64,000 nt of DNA from Pseudomonas sp. F(2018) (lineage in GTDB: Bacteria; Pseudomonadota; Gammaproteobacteria; Pseudomonadales; Pseudomonadaceae), in the NCBI RefSeq assembly GCF_005508865.1, contig NZ_SCOM01000001.1:744001-808000 (forward strand). The letters run 5' to 3'. Of this stretch, positions 34,877-43,283 are shown piece after piece. The notes beneath the pieces were generated by a model. The model did no database searches, was not told where the DNA came from, and saw only the letters and a list, made by a program, of their open reading frames with translations. The position numbers were made by a program, and so were the translations under genes. Every line of letters begins with the position of its first letter. The stretch's first letter is position 1.

Positions 34877-35851
34877 CTATTGGACCAGGCCGAACTCGCT
34901 GGCCAGGGCCTTGTAGTCCTGCACCTGCTTGAACACGTAGGCCTTCAGCTCATCGCCGGTCATGTTCAGCGGGAACAGGTCGCGCTGTTCACGCAGCTTG
35001 GCGAACTCCGGGCTGGCCAGCAGAGTGTCGAACTGGGCCTTCCACCAGGCGAAGTCGGCGTCGCTGACTTCCGGGCCCATGTAGAAGCCGCGGATCACCG
35101 GCCAGACGATGTCGTAGCCCTGTTCCTTGGCGGTCGGCAGGCCCTCCAGCTTGCCCGGCAGGCGCTGGTCCGAGAGCACGGCGAGGATGCGGATCTTGTT
35201 GGCCGCCAGTTGCGGGGTGACCTCGCCGAGGCCGCTGGAGGTGACCTGCACATGGCCGCCGAGCATGGCGGTGAGGGTCTCTCCGCCGCCCTCGAAGGCC
35301 ACGTAGCGCAGCACCTTGGGATCGATGCCGGCGGCGCGGGCGATCAGCGCGGTCTGCATCCAGTCCTGGCCGCCGATGGTGGCGCCGGCGCCGAAGACGA
35401 TGCCGCCGGGGTCTTTCTTCAGGGCCTGGACCAGGTCGTCGAGGGTCTTGTGCGGCGAGTCGGCGCGCACGCTGATGGCGCCGTAGTCGGTGCCGATGCC
35501 GGCCAGCCAGCGCACGGCGTTCTCGTCGTAGCGACCGAACTTGCCCTGGGCCAGATTGAGCAGGGAACCGGAGGAGAACGCAGTGATGGTGCCGGCATCC
35601 TTCGGCCGTTGGGCGACCACCGCGTTGTAGGCCACGGCGCCGACGCCGCCGGGCATGTAGGTCACGCGCATCGGGGCCTCGAGCAGGCCGTTGTCTTTCA
35701 GGCCGCTCTGGGCCAGCTTGCAGGTCAGGTCGAAGCCGCCGCCGGGCTTGGCCGGGGCGATGCATTCGGGGCGCTTGGGTTCGGCCAGCAACTGGCCGGA
35801 AAGGGCGAGGGCGCCGAACGCCAGGGCGATACGCGACAGGGTAGTGTTCAT
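34877..35851 (-). CDS. tctC: TctC, periplasmic tricarboxylate-binding protein
   Basis: The 324-residue product begins at ATG 35851; AGGAG is placed seven bases upstream, and the second ATG (35854) is too close. A Sec signal (about 1-23, ending QLLA) precedes the mature protein with CIAPAKPGGGFDLTCKLAQ, the start of the TctC fold, and FGAGATIGGQDWMQ in the ligand-binding region. It captures citrate or related tricarboxylates for TctAB. The gene leads the transcript after opdH. Confidence 0.92.
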   Translation of the reverse strand: MNTTLSRIALAFGALALSGQLLAEPKRPECIAPAKPGGGFDLTCKLAQSGLKDNGLLEAPMRVTYMPGGVGAVAYNAVVAQRPKDAGTITAFSSGSLLNLAQGKFGRYDENAVRWLAGIGTDYGAISVRADSPHKTLDDLVQALKKDPGGIVFGAGATIGGQDWMQTALIARAAGIDPKVLRYVAFEGGGETLTAMLGGHVQVTSSGLGEVTPQLAANKIRILAVLSDQRLPGKLEGLPTAKEQGYDIVWPVIRGFYMGPEVSDADFAWWKAQFDTLLASPEFAKLREQRDLFPLNMTGDELKAYVFKQVQDYKALASEFGLVQ

Positions 35852-35880
35852 CATCTTCTCCTGTGGAGTTTTATTGTGGC

Positions 35881-37152
35881 TTACCAGATCGGCAGGGAGT
35901 AGCCGACGATCACGCGGTTCTCGTCCGCATCGCGGGCGAAGCTGGAGCGGAAGCTGGCGTTGCGCAGGCGCACGTAGAGGTCCTTGAGCGGGCCGCTCTG
36001 CACCACGTACTTGACCTCGGTGTTGCGTTCCCACTCGTGGCCTTCTTTGCTGCTGCCGGACACCTGGGCGTTGTCGCCCTTGATGTAACGGGTCATGAAA
36101 CTCAGGCCGGGTACGCCGAGGGTGGCGAAGTCGTAGTCGTAGCGCGCCTGCCAGGAGCGTTCCTCGGCGTTGGCGAAGTCGTTGATCTGCACGAAGTTGA
36201 CCAGGAACGGGTCGCTGCCATCGACGTAGGCGAAGCCGGTGTCGCCCGTCAGGTGCTGGTAGCCGAGGCCGACCTTGTGCCCGCTGTGGGCGTAGGAGAC
36301 CAGGCCGTTCCAGGCGTTGTTGTCGACCTTGCCGGCCTCGGCCGAGCCGCTGTCGTCGCTGATCGAGACGCGCAGGTCAGCGCTCAGGGTGCCGCCGCCC
36401 AGCGGCTGGCTGGCGAGCAGGCCGAGGAAGTGCTGGCGGTAGATGTCCTCGACGTCGGCGTAGTAGTAGCGCGCCGTCATGCCCTTGGCGAAGGTCCAGT
36501 CGAGGCCGGCCAGGTCCATGTGCTCGGCGGTGACGCCACCGGCGAAGCGGCCGTTCTTGCTGTTGAGGATGATGTCCTCGGAGTTGGTCGAGGCGCGGTC
36601 GATCACTTTGTCGAAACGCCCGCCGAGCAGGCTCAGGTTGTCGATTTCGCTGGAGCTCAGCAGGCCGCCCTCGAATACCTGCGGCAGCAGGCGGCTGTCG
36701 CTGGCCTTGACCACCGGCAGTTCGGGGATGTGCGAGCCGTAGCGGAATTCGGTCTTGGAAATCTTGACCTTGCCGGTCAGGCCCAGGCGGCCGAATTCGT
36801 CCGGGGTGCCGCCGTCGTCCTGCACCGGCAGCAGGTCGGTGCCGGTGCGGCCGCCGCCGGAGTCGAGCTTGACGCCGAGCATACCGAGGGCGTCCATACC
36901 GAAGCCGACGGTGCCTTCGGTGTAGCCGGACTGGATGTCGAGCAGGAAGCCCTGGCCCCATTCCTCGCGCTTGTTCTGGCCATCGCCTTCACGGAAGTCG
37001 CGATTGAGGTAGATGTTGGTCGTGCTGAGGGTGGCGCTGCTGTCTTCGATGAAGGCGGCGTGCGCGGCGGCAGGCGCCAAAGCGCAGGCGAGCAAGGTGA
37101 GGCTGAAGCGACGGACAGGCGCCGAGGCCAGCCGATGGGCAGATCGCATCAT
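35881..37152 (-). CDS. opdH: OprD-family outer-membrane porin, OpdH-like
   Basis: This 423-residue OprD-family protein starts at ATG 37152 (GGAGA upstream), with a signal sequence of about 32 residues ending AAAHA. Typical OprD strand motifs include NIYLNRDFREGDG, WGQGFLLDIQSGYTEG and the C-terminal VGYSLPIW. P. aeruginosa OpdH is the tricarboxylate-inducible porin encoded beside tctCBA and tctDE, and this gene is in the same place. It likely supplies citrate and aconitate to TctC across the outer membrane. Confidence 0.9.
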   Translation of the reverse strand: MMRSAHRLASAPVRRFSLTLLACALAPAAAHAAFIEDSSATLSTTNIYLNRDFREGDGQNKREEWGQGFLLDIQSGYTEGTVGFGMDALGMLGVKLDSGGGRTGTDLLPVQDDGGTPDEFGRLGLTGKVKISKTEFRYGSHIPELPVVKASDSRLLPQVFEGGLLSSSEIDNLSLLGGRFDKVIDRASTNSEDIILNSKNGRFAGGVTAEHMDLAGLDWTFAKGMTARYYYADVEDIYRQHFLGLLASQPLGGGTLSADLRVSISDDSGSAEAGKVDNNAWNGLVSYAHSGHKVGLGYQHLTGDTGFAYVDGSDPFLVNFVQINDFANAEERSWQARYDYDFATLGVPGLSFMTRYIKGDNAQVSGSSKEGHEWERNTEVKYVVQSGPLKDLYVRLRNASFRSSFARDADENRVIVGYSLPIW

Positions 37153-37210
37153 GTGGTCTCCGATTGTTGTTCTTGTCACGCCGGGGCAACCACGCGCCCG
37201 ACGTTTTATG

Positions 37211-37277
37211 GGTGGTTCTCGCCACCCTGTTCGCGATCCTAGGGGGCGAAACTTTCGCCAGGCTTTCAGGGTGAAAG
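37211..37277. promoter_or_regulatory. Dyads in the opdH-tctDE divergent region, candidate TctD operators
   Basis: Two adjacent 15-bp perfect dyads, GGCGAAACTTTCGCC (37245-37259) and CTTTCAGGGTGAAAG (37263-37277), have centres 18 bp apart and share a TTTC/GAAA core. Another dyad (GGTGG-N6-CCACC, 37211-37226) lies beside them. All sit in the roughly 200-bp region between divergent opdH and tctD. Confidence 0.5.
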
Positions 37278-37356
37278 AAACCTGCGGCGGCCTTCACAGG
37301 CCGTCGGCGCTGGTTACACTCGGCGGACAGAGACGAGGTTTGTGGAGAGTGCCGCC

Positions 37357-38028
37357 GTGCGAATCCTGCTGGTCGAGGACCATCTGCCCCTGGCCGAAAG
37401 CGTGGCCCAGGCCTTGCGTGGCGCGGGTCTGACCGTCGATGTGCTGCATGACGGGGTGGCCGCCGAACACGCCCTGGCCAGCGAGGACTACGCCCTGGCC
37501 GTGCTCGACGTGGGCCTGCCGCGGCTCGACGGCTTCGAGGTACTGGCCCGGGTGCGCGGGCGCGGCAAGACGCTGCCGGTGCTGATGCTGACTGCGCGTG
37601 GCGAGGTCAAGGATCGCGTCCACGGCCTCAACCTGGGCGCGGACGACTACCTGGCCAAACCCTTCGAGCTGACCGAGCTGGAGGCGCGGGTAAAGGCCCT
37701 GTTGCGGCGCAGCGTGCTCGGCGGCGAGCAGCAGCAGCGCTGCGGCGCGCTGGTCTATGACCTGGGCACGCGGCGCTTCACCCTGGGCGAGCAGCTGCTC
37801 AACCTGACCTCCCGCGAGCAGGCGGTGCTGGAGGCGCTGATCGCCCGGCCGGGGCGGGTGATGAGCAAGGAGCAACTGGCCGACCAGGTATTCGGCCTGG
37901 ACGAGGACGCCAGCCCCGACGCCATCGAGATCTATATCCATCGCCTGCGCAAGAAGCTGGAAGGCGATGCGGTGCGCATCGTCACCTTCCGCGGCCTCGG
38001 CTATCTGCTGGAGTCCACGGGTGAGTGA
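37357..38028 (+). CDS. tctD: TctD response regulator
   Basis: The 223-residue OmpR/PhoB-type regulator starts at GTG 37357, with GGAGAG seven bases upstream; a GTG at 37342 adds five residues. The receiver domain has the acidic pair ED (7-8), the phosphoacceptor Asp51 in VLDVGLP and the Lys in YLAKPFEL. The C-terminal winged helix includes SREQAVLEALI and IYIHRLRKKLEG. It responds to tricarboxylates through TctE and should act on opdH-tctCBA. Its stop overlaps the tctE start. Confidence 0.9.
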   Translation: MRILLVEDHLPLAESVAQALRGAGLTVDVLHDGVAAEHALASEDYALAVLDVGLPRLDGFEVLARVRGRGKTLPVLMLTARGEVKDRVHGLNLGADDYLAKPFELTELEARVKALLRRSVLGGEQQQRCGALVYDLGTRRFTLGEQLLNLTSREQAVLEALIARPGRVMSKEQLADQVFGLDEDASPDAIEIYIHRLRKKLEGDAVRIVTFRGLGYLLESTGE

Positions 38029-39412
38029 GGCCAGCGCCGGCAGCCTGCGTGGCCGGCTGCTGCGGCGCCTGGCGGTGCTGCTGGCTATCCCGCTGCTGAT
38101 CGGCAGCCTGAGCGCCTACTGGAACGGCCGGCATGCGGCCGACGCCGCCTATGACCGCACCCTGCTGGCCTCGGCGCGGGCCATCGCCGACGGTCTGTAC
38201 ACCGAGGACGGGCTGCTGCGCGCCGACGTGCCCTACGTAGCGCTGGACCCGTTCGCCTATGACCTGGAGGGGCGCATCTTCTATCAGGTCAGCGACCTGC
38301 AGGGGAAACTGGTGTCCGGCTACGACGGGCTGCCATCGCCGCCGCCGACCACGCCGCGCACCGATGATTACCCGGCGCTGGCGCGTTTCTACGACGGCGA
38401 GTTCGACGGCGTCGGCGTGCGGGTGGTCAGCCTGTTGCAGCCGGTCAGCGAACCGGGGATGAACGGCATGGCCGAGATCCGCGTGGCCGAGACCGACGTG
38501 GCCCGCGTGCGCATGGCCCGTGGCCTGTTGCTCGATACCCTGTGGCGCATGGGCCTGCTGGCGCTGATCAGCCTGGCCCTGGTATGGCTGGCGGTGAGCG
38601 CCGCGCTGCGCCCGCTGGAGCGCCTGCGCTCGGCGGTGGAAGAGCGCCAGCCGGACGACCTGCGGCCGCTGCCGCTGGTCGAGGCGCAGGACGAGCTGCG
38701 CCCGCTGGTGGCCTCCCTCAACCACTTCACCGAACGCCTGCGCCAGCAGTTCGAGCGCCAGGCGCAGTTCATCACCGACGCCTCCCACGAGCTGCGCACG
38801 CCACTGGCGGCGCTCAAGGCACGCATCGAGCTGGGCCTGCGTGAGCGCGAACCGGCGCTGTGGCACAGCACTTTGGAGAAGGCGGCGCAGAGCACAGATC
38901 GCCTGACCCATCTGGCCAACCAGCTGCTGTCGCTGGCGCGCATCGAGCGGGCCGCCCGCGCCATCGAAGAGGGCGGAGCGGAGCGGGTGGAGCTGGCCCA
39001 ACTGGCCCGCGAGCTGGGCCTGGCCCTGGCGCCGCTGGCGCACCAGCGTGGCATCGCCCTGGCCCTGGAGGCCGAAGCGGAAGTGCCGCTGCGCGGCGAG
39101 CCGATGCTGCTGCATGAGCTGATCTACAACCTGGTCGACAACGCCCTGGCCCATACGCCGGTCGGCGGCAATGTGGTGCTGCGGGTGCTGAGCCCGGCCG
39201 TGCTGGAGGTGGAGGATGACGGCCCCGGCATTCCGCCGGAGGAGCGCGAGCGGGTGTTCGAACGCTTCTACCGGCGCAATCCGCAGGGCAGCGGCGCCGG
39301 GTTGGGGCTGGCGATAGTCGGCGAGATCTGCCGCGCCCACCGCGCCGAGATCGAGCTGGCGCAGGGCGAGTTGGGTGGGTTGCTGGTGCGGGTGAGCTTT
39401 CCGCCGGCGTAG
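38021..39412 (+). CDS. tctE: TctE sensor histidine kinase
   Basis: The 463-residue kinase begins at a GTG overlapping the tctD stop (GTGAGTGA). Two membrane helices (about 15-33 and 175-195) flank a periplasmic sensor domain (about 35-172). The dimerisation domain has SHELRTPL (phospho-His256) and the ATPase domain has LVDNALAHTP (N box), VEDDGPGIP and GAGLGLAIV (G boxes). It senses tricarboxylates and phosphorylates TctD. Its TAG stop is also the left end of a MITE-like element, so the extreme C-terminus (VSFPPA) may have been changed by the insertion. Confidence 0.9.
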   Translation: MSEASAGSLRGRLLRRLAVLLAIPLLIGSLSAYWNGRHAADAAYDRTLLASARAIADGLYTEDGLLRADVPYVALDPFAYDLEGRIFYQVSDLQGKLVSGYDGLPSPPPTTPRTDDYPALARFYDGEFDGVGVRVVSLLQPVSEPGMNGMAEIRVAETDVARVRMARGLLLDTLWRMGLLALISLALVWLAVSAALRPLERLRSAVEERQPDDLRPLPLVEAQDELRPLVASLNHFTERLRQQFERQAQFITDASHELRTPLAALKARIELGLREREPALWHSTLEKAAQSTDRLTHLANQLLSLARIERAARAIEEGGAERVELAQLARELGLALAPLAHQRGIALALEAEAEVPLRGEPMLLHELIYNLVDNALAHTPVGGNVVLRVLSPAVLEVEDDGPGIPPEERERVFERFYRRNPQGSGAGLGLAIVGEICRAHRAEIELAQGELGGLLVRVSFPPA

Positions 39413-39677
39413 GGTCTGCCATCGTTTCGACGCGACCGCGACGGAGCCAGTTTTTGCGCGGAGCTAGGCGCGAGACACGACGTTTGGCATTCCAAATGAG
39501 TTGTCGAGTAACGACGTTCCGCACAAAGACTGGCCCGTCCCTGTGGGTTGCGCGGAAAATCTCGCCATGCGTTGTTGCAGGACTTGGCAAGGGAATGACC
39601 ATTGCCTGCGTCCCGCGCCTAGCCTGGCGAGATTTTGCGCTGCAACGCGGCTTGCGGCGAAACGATGGCAGACCCTA
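39410..39677. mobile_element. 268-bp MITE-like palindromic element with 20-bp terminal inverted repeats
   Basis: The left end TAGGGTCTGCCATCGTTTCG (39410-39429) is a perfect inverted copy of the right end (39658-39677). Inner inverted segments are placed symmetrically: GCTAGGCGCGAGAC (39463-39476) against its near-complement at 39610-39623, and AAAATCTCGCCA (39558-39569) against 39625-39636. Ends start with TA, as in TA-target elements of the IS630/mariner type. No transposase is coded inside. The insert fills the whole gap between tctE and the next gene, providing both stop codons. Confidence 0.75.
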
Positions 39678-40430
39678 ATAGGCCAGGCTGAGGGGCTGCT
39701 GGATTTCCAGCAGGTACTGGGAGACCTTGCCGCTGTCCTGCAGGGCCTTCAGGCCGCGGTTGAACTGCGCCATGCGCTGTTCGTTGCCGGGTACTTTCTT
39801 CGACAGCAGCAGGTGCAGGCTGTCGCTGCGCAGCGGTTGCGGATGGAAGCTCAGCTGGCTGCGCGCCTCGCGGCTGAACTGGCTGTGCAGCAGGTCGAAG
39901 GCCACCACCTTGTCCATCGGGAACACGTCCAGACGGCCGGCCAGCAGCATGCGCAGGCCCTGTTCCTCGTTGCTCAGGCGCTTGACCTTGAGCTCGCCGT
40001 CGCGCTCGGCCTGCTGGAAGGCCTGGCCGTAGTCATAGTCGATGGCGCCGCCGATGCGCAGCGATTTGAGGTCGGCGACCTCCTTCCATTCGATCGGCTG
40101 GTCCTTGCGGTGGAACAGGTAGTAGCCGCTCTCCACCACCGGATCGCTGATGAAGAAGGCCTGTTCGCGCTCGGGGCTGCGCAGCCACACGGCGCTGCCT
40201 TCGCTGTTGCCGCGCTCTGCGCTGCGCAGGGCGCGGGCCCAGGGGTAGAACTCCCATTTCACCTTCACCCCTTCCAGGGCAAAGGCTTCCTCGACGATGC
40301 GCGAGGCGACGCCGTGGTGGGGGAGGTTCTGGCCGAGATAGGGGCTCCATTCGCCGTTGGTTAGGCGAACCTCGTCGGCCGTGGCGGCCAGAGGCAGGAG
40401 CAGGGCGAGCAGCAGTGGCAGCAGGCGCAT
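39675..40430 (-). CDS. Periplasmic solute-binding protein, family 3-like, orphan
   Basis: The 251-residue protein has a Sec signal (about 1-18, ATA) and the type 3 solute-binding fold, opening with VRLTNGEWSPYLGQNLP and containing SRIVEEAFALEG. No permease or ATPase gene is nearby, so it may serve as a sensor partner or a stand-alone binding protein. A related protein is encoded at 55199-55957. Its TAG stop (39675-39677) lies exactly in the end of the MITE-like element. Confidence 0.78.
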   Translation of the reverse strand: MRLLPLLLALLLPLAATADEVRLTNGEWSPYLGQNLPHHGVASRIVEEAFALEGVKVKWEFYPWARALRSAERGNSEGSAVWLRSPEREQAFFISDPVVESGYYLFHRKDQPIEWKEVADLKSLRIGGAIDYDYGQAFQQAERDGELKVKRLSNEEQGLRMLLAGRLDVFPMDKVVAFDLLHSQFSREARSQLSFHPQPLRSDSLHLLLSKKVPGNEQRMAQFNRGLKALQDSGKVSQYLLEIQQPLSLAY

Positions 40431-40584
40431 GGCAGGTTTCCTTGACTGAGCGGGGCGGAGCCGGGTCCTTCGGCGCCGTGGCGTACGGCTTCTATCGCCA
40501 CCCGGGGTGAGCCGGGCTTGCTTGCAGTCTAGTCAGGATATGCGTGGCTTGCGGGGGCGGGCGACCAAGCGTCGCCCGTTGCGC

Positions 40585-41421
40585 TTATTGCAGCATGCTG
40601 GCGGCGGCTTCCATCGCCGCGGAGAGGTCTTCGTCGGCCTGCATGTCGACGTTCGGGTCGAGGCCGAGCTTGGCGAAGGCCGGGATCTGGCTCCAGTCCA
40701 GCTGGGTGTAGGGGTGCTCGCTGCCCAGGTAGCTCTGCAGGGTGGCGACCTGGACGATGTCGACGTAGTCGGCCTTCGGCGAGTTGCGGCTGAAGTCCAG
40801 GTGCTGGCTGGGTACGATGGCGATCGGCTCGGGGAACTCCCAGGCACGCAGGATCTTGTCGCCGATGATCGGGTGGATCTTCTCGATCACGTGGTTGAGG
40901 CTGATCGAGTCGGCCAGCAGTGCGTTGTTCTCTTCCGCGTAGGTGAGAATCGGCAGCACGCCGATCTGGTGCACCAGGCCGGCCAGGGTGGCCTGGTCGG
41001 GCATCAGGCGGGTGTAGTGGCGGCACAGCACGTGGCAGATGCCGGCGATCTCGGTGCTCTTGTTCCACACTTCGCGCATCTTGCGGTCGACCACGTCGCT
41101 GGTGGCCTGGAACATCTGCTCCATGGCCAGGCCGGTGGCCAGGTTGCAGGTGTAGTTGATGCCGAGGCGGCCGACGGCCATCTGCAGGTCGGTGATTTCC
41201 TTGCTGGTGCGCAGCAGCGGGCTGTTCACCACCTTGATGATGCGCGCGGTCAGCGCCGCGTCGTTGCCGATCACCTTGCTCAGGGCAGGGATGCTGATGT
41301 TCGGGTCTTCCGCCGCCTCGCGCACCTTCAATGCCACCTCGGGCAGGGTCGGCAGCACCAGCTCATCGTTCTCGATGGCGTGGATCAGTTCTTCCTGGAC
41401 TTTCTCGGCAAGCTTGCTCAT
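40585..41421 (-). CDS. HDOD-domain protein
   Basis: The 278-residue protein is one HDOD domain preceded by a short helical lead. Typical motifs are LPTLPEVALKVREA and PALSKVIGNDAALTARIIKV, then SLNHVIEKIHPIIGDKIL. HDOD domains lack the catalytic HD pair and are thought to act in signalling or regulation. It stands alone between the binding protein and ygfZ; the same neighbour order is known in P. aeruginosa. Confidence 0.85.
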   Translation of the reverse strand: MSKLAEKVQEELIHAIENDELVLPTLPEVALKVREAAEDPNISIPALSKVIGNDAALTARIIKVVNSPLLRTSKEITDLQMAVGRLGINYTCNLATGLAMEQMFQATSDVVDRKMREVWNKSTEIAGICHVLCRHYTRLMPDQATLAGLVHQIGVLPILTYAEENNALLADSISLNHVIEKIHPIIGDKILRAWEFPEPIAIVPSQHLDFSRNSPKADYVDIVQVATLQSYLGSEHPYTQLDWSQIPAFAKLGLDPNVDMQADEDLSAAMEAAASMLQ

Positions 41422-41531
41422 CTCGGTTCTCGGGTCACTCGACCGCTTCAGTTTAGGTGCTGAAGCGGACTTCGTTCAGGGATGCCGGGGTTGTACCGCG
41501 TTTGCCCGGGGTCATGCATCAGCTTTTTTAC

Positions 41532-42473
41532 CTAGCGCTGGATTTCGCGATCCGCGTCCAGTTGGTACGGCAGTTCCAGCAGCTTCAGGCCAGGGCCGTC
41601 GGCGCTGCCGAGGTGGATTCGGCCATCGGCGACCGCATCCTCCTGCAGTACCGCCAGCAACTCGGCGCCGCCTTCTGAGGTGGCTGCCAACACCACTTCG
41701 CCGACGCTGGAGCCGTGGACCGGCGAGAACAGCTCGCTGCCGACGGCCGGCAGTTCGTCCTGGGCCAGGCTCAGACGCTGTAGACGCCGCTTGAGCTTGC
41801 CGAGGTACTGCATGCGCGCGACGATTTCCTGGCCGGTGTAGCAGCCTTTCTTGAAGCTGACGCCGCCGACCGCCTGCAGGTTGATCATCTGCGGGATGAA
41901 CAGCTCGCGGGTGGCGCCGAACACCTGGCCGACGCCGGCGCGCACCTGGCCGAGCAGCCAGTCGTTGAGCGGCGCCTCGCGCAGTTGCGCGGCCAGGCGG
42001 TTGTGCAGGCTTTCGGCCTGTTCGGCGGGTGCCCAGAGTTCGGCGCGGCCGCCGGGCAGGCGAATGACGATCAGGCCGTTGGCGCGGGCCACGGCGTCGG
42101 GCTGCTGTGGCAGGTCCAGGCCGAGGTCGAGCAGGGCGCCGTCGCCACCGTCCAGGCCGAAGCGCACCCAGCTGGCGGATTCGTCGGCGAGGGTGGACTT
42201 GGAGAACACCGCGTACTTCTTCAGGTCCGCCATTTGCGCCTCCAGCAGTTCGCTGGCCATGGCCAGCAGGTAACCGTCGCCGTCCTGCAGGATGCGGAAG
42301 CTGGAGGTCATGCGGCCCTTGGGCGTGCAGCGCGCGCCCAGGCTGGAGGTCCGTTCGTCGAGATAATTCAGGTTGCAGGTGAGCTGGCCCTGGAGGAACT
42401 TGGCGGCGTCGGGGCCGCGCACGGCGAGCAGGGCTTCGTGGTTCAGCAGGGTGAAGAAGGCGGAGTCGGCCAT
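41532..42473 (-). CDS. ygfZ: YgfZ, folate-binding Fe-S cluster repair protein
   Basis: The 313-residue protein has the YgfZ signature KGCYTGQE with Cys211, and a GcvT-like fold (N-terminal [18 protein letters not shown]). YgfZ uses tetrahydrofolate and aids maturation or repair of certain Fe-S enzymes. It is divergent from sdhE, with about 120 bp between, as in other pseudomonads. Confidence 0.92.
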   Translation of the reverse strand: MADSAFFTLLNHEALLAVRGPDAAKFLQGQLTCNLNYLDERTSSLGARCTPKGRMTSSFRILQDGDGYLLAMASELLEAQMADLKKYAVFSKSTLADESASWVRFGLDGGDGALLDLGLDLPQQPDAVARANGLIVIRLPGGRAELWAPAEQAESLHNRLAAQLREAPLNDWLLGQVRAGVGQVFGATRELFIPQMINLQAVGGVSFKKGCYTGQEIVARMQYLGKLKRRLQRLSLAQDELPAVGSELFSPVHGSSVGEVVLAATSEGGAELLAVLQEDAVADGRIHLGSADGPGLKLLELPYQLDADREIQR

Positions 42474-42592
42474 GGGCGCTCGCTGGTTGCAAAAGACAAG
42501 GGCGTCATCATAGAGGCCCCCCCGAGCCTTGTCAGCGTGCCGAGTGCGTGCGGCGCCGGTATACTGCCGCTCCTTTGCACAGGAGCCGCTGC

Positions 42593-42847
42593 ATGGCCGA
42601 CGCTACCGAACTCAATCGACTCTTCTGGCACAGCCGCCGCGGCATGCTGGAACTGGACGTGCTGCTGGTGCCCTTCGTCAAGGAGGTCTACGCCACCCTG
42701 GATGCCGAGGATCAGGCGCGCTACCGCAAGCTGCTGGAGTGTGAGGACCAGGACATGTTCGGCTGGTTCATGCAGCGCGGCGAGCCGGAAGACCCCGATC
42801 TGCGCCGCATGGTTCGCATGATCCTGGATCGTGTTCAGCCGAAGTGA
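42593..42847 (+). CDS. sdhE: SdhE, succinate dehydrogenase flavinylation factor
   Basis: The 84-residue product starts at ATG 42593 (AGGAGC nine bases before); the open frame from 42548 is not needed. It has RGMLELD at residues 16-22 with the RGxxE motif essential for FAD attachment to SdhA, and the later [13 protein letters not shown]. It overlaps the next gene by 17 bases. Confidence 0.92.
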   Translation: MADATELNRLFWHSRRGMLELDVLLVPFVKEVYATLDAEDQARYRKLLECEDQDMFGWFMQRGEPEDPDLRRMVRMILDRVQPK

Positions 42848-43283
42848 AGTCTTCGAATGCCACTGGCAGGCCTCGCGCCTGCTGCTGGCGGTCTACCTGT
42901 CGGCGCTGATCCTGGCGCTGATCACCCTGTTCGTCGTCGAAGTTCCGCTCTGGGCATCCTTGCTCGGTGTCGGCGCCTGCCTGCTGCATGCCGCCTGGGT
43001 GTTGCCACGACAGATCCTGCTGCGCCATTCGGCCGCCTTCACCGGGTTGCGTCGGGACGAGGAGGGCTGGCAGCTATTCAATAGCCGCGATGGCTGGCAG
43101 CCGGTGCAGTTGCGCCCGGACAGCCTGGCGTTGCCGTTGGTGGTGGTGTTGCGTTTCCGCCTGGCCGGCGAGCGGCGGGTGCGTGGCCTGTGCATCCCGC
43201 GTGATGCATTGCCGCGCGAGGCGCACAGGCGCCTGCGCGTGCGCCTGAAGTTCAGCCGGCGTAGGTGGGCGGCGCCAGGATAG
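42831..43283 (+). CDS. YgfX-like membrane protein
   Basis: The 150-residue protein begins with a GTG inside sdhE. Two helices (about 16-40 and 42-58) are followed by a soluble beta region ([23 protein letters not shown]) and a basic C-terminus, matching the YgfX/CptA family (PF07254) that is usually encoded next to sdhE. The family has been called a toxin (CptA) with SdhE as antitoxin in Escherichia coli, but a housekeeping role is likely. Its stop lies 32 bases inside the convergent nadB gene. Confidence 0.8.
   Translation: MFSRSEVFECHWQASRLLLAVYLSALILALITLFVVEVPLWASLLGVGACLLHAAWVLPRQILLRHSAAFTGLRRDEEGWQLFNSRDGWQPVQLRPDSLALPLVVVLRFRLAGERRVRGLCIPRDALPREAHRRLRVRLKFSRRRWAAPG

Noticed and set aside
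42831..43283. Annotation of the YgfX-like protein as a toxin of a toxin-antitoxin pair with SdhE
   Set aside because: SdhE is a conserved flavinylation factor and the pair is core in pseudomonads; toxin naming comes from one system and is not supported by context.
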